Source: Toxorhynchites rutilus septentrionalis (lineage: Eukaryota > Arthropoda > Insecta > Diptera > Culicidae). Taken from it: DNA of 64,000 bases. The notes under the pieces were generated by a model, which did no database searches, was not told the origin of the DNA, and saw only the letters and a list, made by a program, of their open reading frames with translations. Position numbers and translations under genes: made by a program. How positions within the stretch are numbered: the first letter of the stretch is position 1; each line of letters begins with the position of its first letter. This document shows positions 12,332 to 24,280 of this stretch, in pieces. The DNA lies in assembly GCF_029784135.1 (NCBI RefSeq), contig NC_073745.1:280089803-280153802 (forward strand), given 5' to 3'.

Positions 12332-13430
12332 ATGGACGGGGACGAGTATATTCCTCTTGACCCGTCTATTGAAATGATAAATCCCCATCCCCCGCCCTCC
12401 TTCATGCTGAATCCCCTTCCCCTGCTATTCTTCAAGAAAATGGTCCATATTTAGCTTCCGATATAAATGCCCCACCAATCCCTGCTATTTAAAAAGTTAC
12501 CCGATCTAAGGCTCACCCCGAGGGCAAGACAGGACCATACATCGTTTCTTTAGGTGTAAGTCTAAGCCGATTGACGCCATTGAAATAGCGAAAATTTTAA
12601 AGAATTTTTCTGCAGTTGTCGAAATTATTAAGGTTAGTGAAGATTTTGGAATGTAAGAAATTGCATTCCGTAGCTATCAATGACTCGAAGAAAGTGTATA
12701 CTCCATCAGACTCGTTTCGGGTCACTTTTGTCAGCTCAGCTCTTCCCGATATTTTAGCCATTGATAAAACTCGTCTACCAGTGCGCCTTTTCATCCCGCG
12801 TCCCATGAACTGTCTTGAATGTAAGCTATTTGGACACACAATGTCCTTTTGCTGTAATAAATTATGTTGTGGTAAATGCGAACAGGATCATGCCGATGAT
12901 AAATGCCCGAAACTGAAAATTAAGTGTATTCATTGCGATGAAGCTCCACATGACCTATCCATATGCCCAGCATAAAAACAGCGTGCGGAACATATCAAGC
13001 GTTCTTTGAAAGAACGCTCTGAGCAGTCCTACGCTGATATTTTGAAAAAGTCTCCTAACCTAAGACACAGGGAATTATTTTGCTATTTCGCGCAATGATG
13101 AACCTGTTGTAAACGCTCCTAATGCAGGAAGCTGTTGGGCTTCACGAGGAAATCCTGGGAAAAGACAAAGACAGTCCATCCTATCTGAGTACTTAAATAC
13201 ATCAGTGGCCCCCCAAACTAGAACGCCAATTTTGAAGAAAACCGTGGCAATTGAACAGATGCCAGTACCTCCTGGTCTACGCGCTTGCTCTTTTATCCAG
13301 AGGCCCTCAGTACCCCCTACTATCCAAAGTCCTGAATTGCAACAACCTCCCAAACTAATTCCAGCAGTAATACCCAATTTTCGCAATCTAAACAACAGCC
13401 ATAAACCGGGATGTTAGCGTTATCAGTCCT
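12332..13430 (+). pseudogene. Retrotransposon ORF1 (gag-like, three zinc knuckles), broken
   Basis: ORF1 proteins of these elements bind and chaperone the element RNA. The start at 12332 reads MDGDEYIPLDPS and is followed by frameshifts and stops. The open segment 12616-12975 contains LHSVAINDSKKVYTPSDSFR and VRLFIPRPMNCLECKLFG, then three zinc knuckles: C-X2-C-X4-H-X4-C (CLECKLFGHTMSFC), C-X2-C-X3-H-X4-C (CGKCEQDHADDKC) and C-X2-C-X4-H-X4-C (CIHCDEAPHDLSIC). A proline-rich tail continues to about 13430. The knuckles are intact although the frame is not. Recognition of the gag-like class is secure. Confidence 0.85.
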
Positions 13431-13496
13431 TGTAGAAGGCATTTTGAATGCTCTAAACGTTAGCGAACCTCTCGATATTATCGGTCCTCGGTAGTT

Positions 13497-14361
13497 TTTG
13501 CTTCCGAACGGCAGACTCACATTCTAAAGACGGAGCGGATACAATATCGTTGCTTGCGTATTGCTTTGGGTTGCATGCAATCGACTCATACGATGAGTCT
13601 TGAGGTACTGGGTGGAGTACATCCTCTGCCTCACCGATTTATAGAATTATCATACAGATATCTCATTCGATGTAAGATTATGAATCCGTTGGTAATTGAT
13701 AATTTCGAAGAACTTCTTCAATTGAATCCAGAGTGATGGTTCACCACTTTATATGTTGAGTTCCGTTCACAAGGATTGCAACCTTCGTCAAGCATCAACA
13801 ACCAAGACTGTCTATCGTCTAAGAAGGCACCATTTTTGAGCGACAAATAACCAATCATGAACTTTTTTGTACTCCTCGTAGTTATGTACTCTCCAATTGG
13901 CAACACAATTGGAGAGAAGATCATTTGGGTCGCTGGTTACTCACAATTATTCTCAAGGTTTCGACGAACGGTTCAAGGTATTGCATGTAGGTCGGGACTT
14001 CATTCGCGTGATGTCCCGCCTCATGTCTAATCATTACTTGTTAGATGCACATCTGTATCGCATTGGGATCGTTGATAGTAATAATTGCGTTTATGGTGAT
14101 GGTTATCATGACATCGATCACGTGGTCTGGTCTTGTATAAACTTTAATTTTGCCAGGCCTCATCTATCGGATTCACTCAGGTCACTAGGAAGGCAATCTG
14201 ACTTACCGGTTAGAGACATCTTAGCTAGTCGCGACCTTAACCTTATGCTTCCTCTTTACCAATTTCTCAAAGAAATTATATCTCAGTTTGATTCCTTCCC
14301 TCCTCATCAAACCAAACTACCCCACTCGCCACTCCATCCTAATCCTGTCCAATTAATCTAG
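13497..14361 (+). pseudogene. Retrotransposon ORF2 C-terminal remnant
   Basis: Sequence resumes abruptly inside the region after the reverse-transcriptase palm: ERIQYRCLRIALGCMQSTHT, SLEVLGGVHPLPHRFIELSY and YLIRCKIMNPLVIDNFEELL. After frame breaks, 13897-14361 gives SRLMSNHYLLDAHLYRIGIV and a terminal Cys/His segment ending GYHDIDHVVWSC, which in the family closes the polyprotein downstream of RNase H. The YXDD palm motif and the endonuclease are absent, so a deletion of probably more than 2 kb joins ORF1 to this part. It cannot retrotranspose by itself. Confidence 0.8.
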
Positions 14362-14509
14362 TGTTAGATTTAGTTATTATTAAATTGTTAGTTGTAAGTA
14401 TATAGAAAATAAGTTATATTTTAAGGTGAAATATGACTCTGTAAACGTTAGATAATAAGTAATAGAGTCTGATTAATAAACGTTTTTGGAAAAAAAGAAG
14501 AAGATCAAC

Positions 14510-16230
14510 GATCGGAGAGAACTATGGATGACCGGTAATCTCAGAACCTTTTTTCACAGTACCAGCAACTGCTGAATTGGTCGAATCAATTAGAAACGAG
14601 AAACGAAAAACATTTTACGTGTCCACGTGGAAATTATCTCTACCCCCTTCCCCCTCACCGTGGACAAGCGTGGACAGTTTCGTAACCCCTAGTAGCTGAT
14701 TAAAAACTCGTCACGTGACAGTTTTGGATTTCACCCTGAAACCATGTCTGTAGTTCAGCAGCAGCAACAGCAGCATCCGAGTTGCGTGCGCAACTCTATC
14801 CAAATGGCATCATCAGCCCAGATCTACTGGTAGCCGCTGCAGGGCATCAGCAATCAACGCTGTAACGCACTGCTCACTCTCGGGCAACAGGTGAACGGAA
14901 CGGAAACAACCACCACCCGGAGAGGACCGGTTGCAACGACAGAGAGTTGTTTGGTCCGCTGAGATAATCACCTCCTTTCGACGCGTATCACAAGCACACG
15001 TCGTGCGTCTCCGACAGGACATTGAACCACTTTCGATCGGCGCGGAAATGTTGAATGTCACAGCCTAGATTGCAACGGCTGCCACCAATAGACTGGATTT
15101 TATCGGCCGTGGCTCGGTGCTGGAAGTGAGTGAGAGAAGTGGGCATTTGACACATCCGCTTGTCTAGAATATTGGGCTAACTAATCAACTGCAAAATGAA
15201 TAGCAAAAGGCGCGATCAGCGGCGGATCATTTCATTCGGCGTGAGCGCATTTTCTCTAAAATTAATGCATCATCTACACTCGAATGATTCGCTCACTTTT
15301 TGGAAAGGAAATTTCCATCAAATTGTAAAATTTCCCCTCGAAAAAAGCCGAATGCGCATACCCAAGTGATCGATCGCCGCCCAAACAACATCGGAGCATT
15401 TTCCGCTTCAATCACCGGCGATCGCAACGGTGTCCTCTTCCATCAAAGCGACGCGAAATGAAAATCCGCTTTTCTACACGTGTGGGGGAAAACTCTCCCT
15501 TTGTGTGGGCGCACGGAATGTAGGGTGCGAAAATCGAAAGAAATCGAAATTGAATGCACACGAGACGAGCTTTGTGTTACTTTGTGCAAGTGCACATTGT
15601 CTGTAATTATGAGGGAAGGAAGAAGGAAAAAGTGCAAACCATGCAACTGGGGGGGCTATCATCTTCGTCACCACCACACTCACACACATAGGTGCGGGGT
15701 TTTCCGCCACATCTGCCAAAACATTATCACTACAAGCGGATCGTATCCACGCCGGCGAATAATTAATCATTATGAATGATTAATTGGATTTGTGAATAGA
15801 TTAATCGCGCGCTGCAGCAGCACAGAGTCGAAGCATTGAAAGTTAGAAACGGCGGATGACGGCACTGTTGCTGCTGCTAAAAGGGTGCCCGTTTCAAGTG
15901 TATAAGATGAACACATTTGCATGTCACGGGGAGATTTTTCATCACACCTGGAGCTCGTCTCGAAACATAAGCCCACTAATCCGATGCTCGAGTTAATTAG
16001 GCTAGAATCGAGCGAAAGGAAACGGGTGTTTAGTAGATAACGTTCGTTAGAACGATTATGTTGAGAGCTTTTTCGCGATTCGGGGATGTGCGTGTGGAAA
16101 ATATATGAGATGTGTTATCGTTTTCCATTGAAACAAGTAGTTAAGTATTAATAATCTCTCGTCTTATAAAGAATTGCATACATCGTGCTCTGTATAGACT
16201 TTTTAAGATAATTTATAACTGCAAATATTT
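14510..16230. other. Unique-looking GC-rich segment, candidate host regulatory or exonic DNA
   Basis: No element ends are visible beyond about 14700. A CAG-rich stretch at about 14758-14775 leads into several overlapping open frames on both strands. One plus frame reads ELRAQLYPNGIISPDLLVAA and stops shortly after (about 14777-14863); another minus frame covers 14813-15061. The frames conflict, and no splice-site pair decides between them. A homeodomain-type palindrome lies at 15761-15785. The segment looks conserved in composition, but a gene cannot be named. Confidence 0.4.
15761..15785. promoter_or_regulatory. Perfect 11-bp palindrome of TAAT/ATTA cores
   Basis: AATTAATCATT, three bases, then AATGATTAATT. 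Each arm contains TAAT and ATGATTAAT-type sequence, the known core of homeodomain binding sites, arranged for a dimer. It lies in the non-repetitive segment. The regulatory role is inference. Confidence 0.45.
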
Positions 16231-16375
16231 TTCAGGGACGGTCAAGGTTGATTTGGTTCAAATCGCACTGTGAATTTTATTGAAAATTTCTTGATGATTC
16301 GAAGGACTTGTAGTCGTAGACAAAAACCATAGTTCTCAAGAAATCTAGAAATCTAGAAGCAGTAGGTGGATCACA

Positions 16376-16530
16376 TAGACACTTCTCCCCTCTCTCTAAG
16401 GGGTGGCTGTCATACAAATAAAACACAAACTTCTGCATAACTCGAGAAATAATTGGGCCAAATTTGGGATGTGAAGGTTTTTGGGTACGAGAAATGTTTC
16501 TATGATGGTATGACACCCCTCCCTCCTGTG
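16376..16530. mobile_element. Fragment of the Helitron family at 47289
   Basis: The phrase TCTCTAAGGGGTGGCTGTCATACAAAT.., then CTGCATAACTCGAGAAATAA, AAATTTGGGATGTGAAGG and GAAATGTTTCTATGATGG, matches the interior of the 47289-48050 Helitron in order. Neither terminus is present, so this is a decayed internal piece. Confidence 0.7.
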
Positions 16531-17390
16531 GAATGAAAAAATAGTAATTAAGGTTAACCTTATTTCATAACATCTTGTAACATCATAGTCCTACCTCAAT
16601 TTTTTTTTCCAAAATTGTCAAAAAAAAAAGTGCTGTGGAAATCTTCTGCAATGTTGTATATATAGCAGTAAGTTCCAATGTTAGTAGATTTTTTTTTTGC
16701 CTAGTGTATCCCAAAAACTCTTGTGAATGATTCATATGTATAGTTTGGTCACTTTTTTGCCGACCGCTCAAAATCTGTTTTTGGAACAAAATCGTTGCAA
16801 GAAATTCAAATATTTTTCATCGTCGTTGATTTTGTACTAAACATATTAGGGTGTGCAGAACTGCCTTAAAAATTTGCGGTGCGATAATTGTTTTTTGAAT
16901 CATTCATCATCGAAGACGAAGGGGTAATTTTTCATTCACATAAAAATATTTCTGCACTGAAAGGTCCTACAGGAAAATTCTAGAAATCAAATTAAACTGG
17001 ATGATAAGGTTAATTGGATTTGCTATTGACTTTGATGAAATATAAAATATAAAATGATGTGCATCCCATCTTCATGCGCTGATTTTTCACGTAGTTACGG
17101 CAGTTTACAATTTTGACTTCGTACTCTGTTCCTCATTTTCTATCCATTCGTGCAAGCCGTAAGGTGTTCCTCTAACACGAACTAGAAAATCAGGCCTAGA
17201 GACAACACGAGTAGGCTACAGGGATGGAGGTTTTCACAGCCAAATGAGTTACGTTTCCGCTTACTAAGCGAGCTTTCGTAGGTTCAATCCCAGTTCAATT
17301 GTCAGTGGAAAGTCCATTGGCTGTATGAACATGAAAGTAGAAAGCCTCTTTAAAAAATGGGTGGGTTATATCTATGATATAACCGCAAGA
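16531..17390. other. AT-rich non-coding DNA with a dispersed repeat
   Basis: Around 16905-17000 the phrase GACGAAGGGGTAATTTTTCA and its surroundings resemble 28070-28150, so an old dispersed repeat is present. A 9-bp perfect hairpin (GGTTATATC/GATATAACC) lies at 17364-17384, just outside the next element. No gene seen. Confidence 0.45.
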
Positions 17391-18776
17391 TTGACGTGGG
17401 ACTATCTTAGCTTAGCAATCATTGATTTGTATTCATTAAATTTTTGATTGAAACAATTTTCGAATTCAATTGAATTCAATATATTTGCTTTGTGAGTAAA
17501 GAAATTGAATGAATGCCATGTAAAGTCAATTTATGCATTATGATAGATTATGTTCTTCGTTACAAGTAAATTTAAAGACAGTCCTTTTACGTTTGGTTTA
17601 GGAATTATCAAACGATTATTTTATTTTACATTTCCCTCTGAAGTCTGCATCTCTTAATTGTACGTACTTCTCGAAACGCGAATATGCTTGATTTGATGAA
17701 CTTCAGGCACTAAGTTTCGATTTTGACATGTACCTTGAACGCATATTGTTTAGTCTATAGGAGTTATCGCAGCAAATGGTTATCAACATTTTGCCTGATC
17801 ATCAAATGGTATGCGTAGAAATTCAATGAGCAGAAGATATGAAGGCATATCCTTCAATGCAATCTTGAATAAGCGAACCAAAGCGTTGTGTTCGTACCCG
17901 TTTTTTGTAATCCGTGTTAGGAAAACACTTTTCGGAGTGCAAAAGAAACATGCGGGTGCAGAAGTACCCCCGGCATGCATGAATCAACTACTTCAACTTC
18001 TACTTTTTATACTATAGAGGTTTTGAACTTGAAAGTTTATTCGCCCATAATGTCTGCACGATTTTCCCACATTCATAAGTCTAGAAGACCGTGTTAATGA
18101 AACATATTTTAGTCTGCAGAAAGGCAAGTGAGTACAAAAGTACTCGCAGTTTGCATTTATTTGCAAAGCCGATTTCCCCAGACACCTTAGTTTAGAAGTC
18201 TGTATTAGGTAAACACATTTCAGTCGAAACAAAAATACCCCCGACTTGCATGAAGTTGTAATGCCAATTTCCCCATGCTCCATGGATTAGAAGTCTGTGT
18301 TAGGGAAACACATTTCAGTCGGAATAAAAATACCGCTGACTTTCATGTATTTGCAATGCCGATTCCTCCAAAACTGCTTGGTTTTGAAGTCTGTGTTAGG
18401 GAACACATTTCGGTGAGAACAAAAGTCCCCATACTTTCATGTATTTGCAATGCCGAATTCCCCACGGCTGCTTGATTATGATGGCTGTGTTGGGGAAACC
18501 GTAAATCGGGCCAATAAAAACGAGGGAGTTAGGGCGTTTAGATAACGCTTCACATGTTACAGTTATTCAATTGTTTATCTAATAAAAAATAACATTTTAT
18601 TAAATGCGATAGATGCGTAGAAATATTCCTTATCAATTGATGCAAACATCTTTCCAATCCAGTAAGAAATGTTCGAGTTATAAGCATTCGGAATCTTTCA
18701 TTTTTTCCAGCATGTTCTGTGTTTAGGTTTTCATTTTACCCCCCATATACTCCGGTTAGACGTAGTCCCACGTCAA
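17391..18776. mobile_element. TIR element with internal tandem repeats (TTGACGT family)
   Basis: The left end TTGACGTGGGACTATCTTAG and the right end (reverse complement TTGACGTGGGACTACGTCTA) are inverted over about 20 bp. Inside the right half is a degenerate tandem array (18085-18483). The right ~270 bp matches the inverse of 61500-61700 in the related copy. No transposase domain is visible. A third end of the family is at 41717-41737. Superfamily is unknown to me. Confidence 0.65.
18085..18483. repeat. ~95-bp degenerate tandem repeats inside a TIR element
   Basis: Units starting GTCTGTGTTAGGGAAACACA at about 18198, 18292 and 18389, with a more diverged unit before and another partial near 17915, repeat with a period of 94-97 bp (the earlier unit about 113). 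The related element at 61247 holds about two and a half units. Copy-number variation between relatives suggests unequal exchange or replication slippage. Confidence 0.8.
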
Positions 18777-21640
18777 AAAAGAAGAAAAAGGAGCAGCGGA
18801 CACACTCGTATCCAAACTAGAGAACATTCAAGAGCTCGCCACGGGTAGGATGAAGTCATTTGTTATTTGTCTGTTGAAAAGCGCATTTTGAGTTTACCTC
18901 AAAGCAGAATACAAGCTAAGTGGGTTCATCGGAAAAATGAATTAACAAAAATAAGATGTCGGGATTGTCGTTTTGATAATAAAACGCAATATTTCAGTGA
19001 TTCTTAGATTGAATTATTCGATTATTTATCATTATTATTTTTAAGTTGAGGGGAAATATTTCAGTAAGACGTGCGAATCTACCTCACCAAAAAATATAGT
19101 TTAAAAACAGTCAATTTCAGTTATTTTCAATTTCAGTCACAGTCATTTTCAACAGCAAATTAAAATTTGCGTCGCTGATATGAAATGTTTTTATATTATC
19201 TCATATTGTGCTCAATAATTTCGAGAAAGTCGTTCGCGTTTTGGTACAGTTTTGCTATAGCAGTTATTGAAAAACATCGTAAGAAAAGTAGCGCAGCGCT
19301 AGTTTGTGCTGAAAAGAATGAATCACGGCTCAAACTAAATCAAAATTTCAAAATCATAGTTTGATTTTCTATTCTGCTCAGATATTTTTAACGAAATTCG
19401 GACATATAATTATTTGCCAACAAACAGCATTTTATGAATAAACAGAACAGTCCTACATAACATCCCACACTTTTTTATACTTGCTTTGTACGAATGTACG
19501 AAAGAGTGAGTGAACTGCTCAAAAGAACTGGTTCACTTAAGTGAACGGTTGATCACTGAACGGTTCATTGAAGTGAATCGTTTTGCCCATCTTTACGTAT
19601 ATGGTTAAGTGCTCCTTCCACCTGGGACTTTTTTTTCTGTGCGGCTGTACAAATTTCCTTCATATTAGTTAAGTGCAGATAAGGCGCATGGTGGATAGCA
19701 ATACGGAGAAAATCTGAATCTCGGCAATGTAGGACATCAACCGAGTGTTGTAGAAACTCAACCGATCCATATCCGTGGCTGTCGAGGCATGCGTTCGACG
19801 TGTTTCTGTGAGGAATAGGTTTTTTGAATTGGTATCTGCACTCAACTGCTGATTCGATTATAAATGTGTGTAGCGGCCAGTTGCAGAGAAGCAGATTGTT
19901 CCGTAAATGGTATGTATTCGATGAAAATTTCGAGAATCATATTCAAAATAAGGTGTTCAAATCCCACCCAAAATCAGTTCCTCCTCTCGAGGCCGCAGAT
20001 TTTAGGAAGCAACTGCGATGAGTGTTGCCTTATCGCATCTGTTTTGTTTAGGAGGAATGTACTGCACAGTTCAACGCCTCTTTAATACAAACAAGGAAGG
20101 CAAGCATCTGTTTGGTTCGAACATGGTTAGTCCGTTCTGCCCAAATATACATGGTTGACGTAACTACAAACATTACTCAGTGATGAAAAATGTTTTTTTC
20201 TTGTTAAATAATTATGACTAATTTATATAAAATAATCTGCCTAGAATATTAACGGGACATGTAAACCAAAAAAAAATTATCGTTTCATATTTTTGAATAT
20301 TTTTATTGAGCGAATAAAATTTACAATAGATACAATCTCTATAAGGAATTAATATTTAGATGCTGAAGAGACTTTGTGAAAAAGATTATGATTTTTGCAA
20401 GTTTCATCATGAAATTTGTCAAATTTCAGATCAATTATATATTACCATATTATCATAGCATTTATAACATGATTTTTCTGTTGTCCAAATCTTGATCATC
20501 GTTGAAAACCCCTATCGACTGATGCCGATACTCCCCCAATACCGATACTTTTACACCATTTCATCTCCCTAATTATAATATCTGTAATCTTTATAAACTG
20601 GTTTTTTTTACTAATGCCCCTTTGAATCTCTGGAACGAACTATAATATAAGACTGTTGTGTTTCTCCTAGACTAGCTTTTCATTTTTCAATGTACTCCAA
20701 CGCAGTATCATGCACAATCATCAGAAATTCAGCCTCCAGTATTTCATCTGAATCAATTAGTCCTACTTCAAGATAACGTCCCTCAGTAAGGGCGCCAGAT
20801 CAAAAAACATATAATTTTTTTATGGAATAGCTTTCACGTTAAAAACTATTTCTGCTGCCAACAGATGTTGACGGACGAACGGACACAATTTGCATACCAA
20901 TTAAATTGGAAAGTTTCTGCGAATTGTTCGATATGTTTTTCGTTACGATTCTCTAATTTATAAATGGTTTAAATTAACAAAAATATGAAGCATGCCCATT
21001 TTCTCACACATTTGTTCTGAGAATTTTTGTGCTTACCAGCCTGTGCTTACTATACCAAGGATCGAGTTGAGTCGTGAGGTATAATTGTTATATAACAGTG
21101 CATACGTGCGTAAAGTGCTCGCTCAAATTACAAATGCAGTGTTCGTTATGAAGACAATGTGAAGTGAGAATATTTGCTAGTTAATCCCGCCCGTTTATAA
21201 CTTATTGGGTATAAATAAGCCGTTCGTGATTTTTTAATGCTCATTCTCGTTCCAACTAGCAAGCAGTAGGCAGTAGTTTCTCTGGTGTCACACATATCGG
21301 TTTTTGCTCGATACAAAGTTCAAGAGTAAAATCATTTCGGAGGATCGAAAAAAAATCTTTGTCGAAAACAAATGGTCAGTAATTGCGACAAATAAGCCTA
21401 CACCTGGATTAGCAACCACCCTTGTTTGCAAGCCCACTCAAGTGGAAGCGATACTCATAATTACTCACGAAAAACGCCTGAAGAGGAATTGTCTGAAGCA
21501 TTTCTTCACAAAGCCTTTTGCGACTGACATGAACAAGTCCATTTGATTTTGTAGAGATGAAACTTGAAATAAAAATGTTCTTCAACTTCTATGCCCTTCA
21601 ATTGTGCGCCATAAAATTATGCTTCATGTGTGATTCTCAC
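18777..21640. other. Non-coding stretch with element debris
   Basis: At 19510-19590 a phrase of alternating GTGAACGGTTCA/TTGAAGTGAA motifs resembles one terminus of a small DNA transposon, without a partner that I can find. At 20860-20960 TTTGCATACCAATTAAATTG and neighbours resemble the 61340-61440 sequence, so an old TTGACGT-family relic is likely. The frame 21304-21546 (80 codons) has no recognisable domain although a TATAAATAAG lies about 100 bp upstream. Confidence 0.4.
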
Positions 21641-24162
21641 GGGTTCATCACGATCAAATTGCTTCAATCATAGTTTCTTAAATTTTACGCACAGGTCGTT
21701 TAGGGTATCGTTGAATGAACAACTATTCACCGAGGGCTCCGCAGGGCAGTCACATGAGTCAATGAGAAGATCATGACTAAAAAGAAGATGCTGATGAAGG
21801 AAAGGAAGAAATAGAAGGGTGAATAGAAAAGAGATTTGAAAGCATTTCTGTTCAGCTCGCCATTCGAAAATCTTTCTTCTACATGTTATTCGAAAAAGAC
21901 CATTAATGGTGTTTGAAATGACCATTAGATTGAACTTCCAAAAGTTATTTTTGAAACCAACACATTACAAAATTCATATCACAAAATTGGTCACAAGGAT
22001 TAAAAATATTATATCAGGATAAACATTTGATTTTCTTGAAACCAAAACTTTCCAATATATATTTTATTTAATGTTTTTCGACACTGACATTTGAATGAAA
22101 GGCAGTATTCTGACTAGAATTATATCCTATAGTTAGTTGGAAGAATTAATACTTTATTAAGCAGCAACAATCGTTGAAAAATATCAAACAATGTTTTAAA
22201 TATTTATATATTTTTTAATTTTTTTTTTATGAAAGAAAGCAAACGATGGCCCAATGTTTAGATAACTCAAAGTCAACTTCGGAAACAGCTCTGTAATATT
22301 TCTCAACATCGTTAAAATGTCAACCGATTCCATGTTGGCCGTAAATGCGATTAACATTGTTCATTTTGAAGCTCCTATTTCCGATAACGCATTCCGCGAC
22401 GACTCATTTTTCACGGTCGTCGCGTACACTATCCACCGCTAATAAGCTTTACAACGTTCAGGATGTGTCGTATTCAGTTACGCATTCTCCAATCAAAACA
22501 TTCCCTTCCAATTTTTTTTGAGGGATTGCTCTGTGCTTTGAGCAATATAAAACAAAAATATTTTGTCAAAAGTAAGAGCGATTACAAATGTACACAAAAA
22601 AGTAAAACAATTTTATTTTAAGAAAATTAAATTTTTATTGAAAAATAAAAAAAAAGATGGAAGCAACGATATTTTCGGTGAATGCAATATGCATCATGAT
22701 GAGATAAGCAAACGATTGACAACGTGATAACAGTAAAGAATGAACAAAACAACACCAATGATTTTTCCTGTTTAAAAAATCTTTTTCCCATTAAAAGTTT
22801 TCCATTGACGTCTCTGTTACGAAAACAGATATGAGATTCGATTCCAACTATTACCACGTGCGAGAATCTGACTCGTATGACCTTCCGATGTTTACCAGTC
22901 GAAAGCGCGTATGTAAGTGCTCAGCATACCTCACTAATTGTGTATTCAAAATCAAGCAACCCCTCGTCTCCCTTACATCCCTCAACCCTTCGCTTACTAC
23001 CATTGCCTTCATCACCATCACTCACGCACTCGCTATGCCCTTCCCCGTATGCTTTACCCTAATCTATTGATCCGAACGTGTGAAGTACTTTTCCATCGTT
23101 ATGTAACCGATAAACTATTTCGTATGCATTTCCTTTTATTTTCGGATCAATTTTGACGTCCGTCCGGTCCGCGGCGGCGTCGAATCGAAACGAGGGACCC
23201 AAAAATTAAACATGAAGAGCAAAAAAAAAAACAAAATACCGGTTTTGGCTCTTTCCAATCACGACGACTGGCAGGTCCGCTCCACATTTTCGGACCTTGA
23301 CTGAAATTTATTGTTTGCTTTCCTATGTGGAGTCATTCGGGCTGTTGTTGTGTACCTGTCCGCCCGCCTCCTATCGCTCCCGATCCGCTCATGTTGCTCC
23401 GCTTGGCTTCGTTTGTGGATTTAATTATCTCGGCGGGGCACAGCAATTTTATTCACACCGCGATTGCATAATATGCAGCCTGCCGCCGGTCGCTTGTTTT
23501 CGGCCGAGCCAGGCCGAGCCGGACTGGGCGGTAGCAAGAGGATGTGTCTATATAGGCAATTCGAGTCTTATCTCCTCACCTGATGGCCCATATTTATGTG
23601 CGCCGGTTCCGATCGGCTGATACGGAGAGAAGATACGTGGAGTGGAGCAACACTCGTGACACAGTGAATTGTTATTACAACCACCACGGCTGCTAATCTG
23701 CCATTCAAATCAATAAAAGGATGAGTCCGTATTCGGCGGTCGAAATTATTCCAAATTGCATCAGTTTGTATTATGCAAAAGTCGCGCGGTTCGAAAATAC
23801 TCGCAGAAGGAAATGAGTTATGCCACATTCTGTGGTTACGTATGACGATGTTTTCCTTTTTTGGGGGTTTGTTTTCGTTTTTGGGCTTTTGGCGGACAGC
23901 TGTAAATTGGGTTTCCGAGGAAGGGTCGTTGGTATCCATTTCTAGTTGTGTCTAGTTTGAATAACGGCTGTTGGGCTTCTGGTCAGCATGAAAATGATTC
24001 GTTGGCAGGATTTGATTTGTGGCATCACTGTTTTGGATTTTCTGTTCTGGTTTCGTAAATTTTACCTTACTCTTAACGAGTTTGTATTGAAATTAAGGAC
24101 CGTGCTCGTTATGTGTTAAACAAAAAAAAAATCAATATATTATTCACACAATTACTCTACAA
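21641..24162. other. Unassigned DNA; GC-rich block at 23150-23960
   Basis: 21641-22850 is AT-rich with nothing recognisable. 23150-23960 is markedly more GC-rich, lacks element ends and carries overlapping frames on both strands (23297-23620 plus, 23568-23939 minus) without domains. This block is a candidate host regulatory region or exon. No RNA gene seen. Confidence 0.4.
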
Positions 24163-24280
24163 TACACTCTGTCCAACTTCTATAAGACCGCTCTGAATCT
24201 ATTTCGTTGCAACACAAACAGTTAGAATATCAACAAGATACATTCATACATTGTTGAATACTTATATTTAACGTCAATTT

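Larger units (their letters stand above)
11982..14496 (+). mobile_element. Non-LTR retrotransposon with 13-bp TSD, internally deleted
   Basis: GAAGAAGATCAAC occurs at 11969-11981 and again at 14497-14509, immediately after an A run and an AATAAA signal, the signature of target-primed reverse transcription. The 5' end (AGTTGGTGTTCTGCTCTCG) is apparently complete, with an untranslated leader of 350 bp before the first ORF1 methionine at 12332. The body carries a zinc-knuckle ORF1 and only the C-terminal part of ORF2. Endonuclease and most of the reverse transcriptase are missing. At 2.5 kb it is roughly half the usual length. Clade (I/jockey/LOA-like) is inferred. Confidence 0.87.

Noticed and set aside
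18085..18483. CRISPR-like array
   Set aside because: Units of ~95 bp diverge throughout and have no constant repeat/variable spacer pattern; they are tandem repeats within a transposon.
21200..21546. TATA-like box followed by an 80-codon frame as a small gene
   Set aside because: No recognisable protein, and the sequence upstream appears to be element debris; insufficient support for a coding call.
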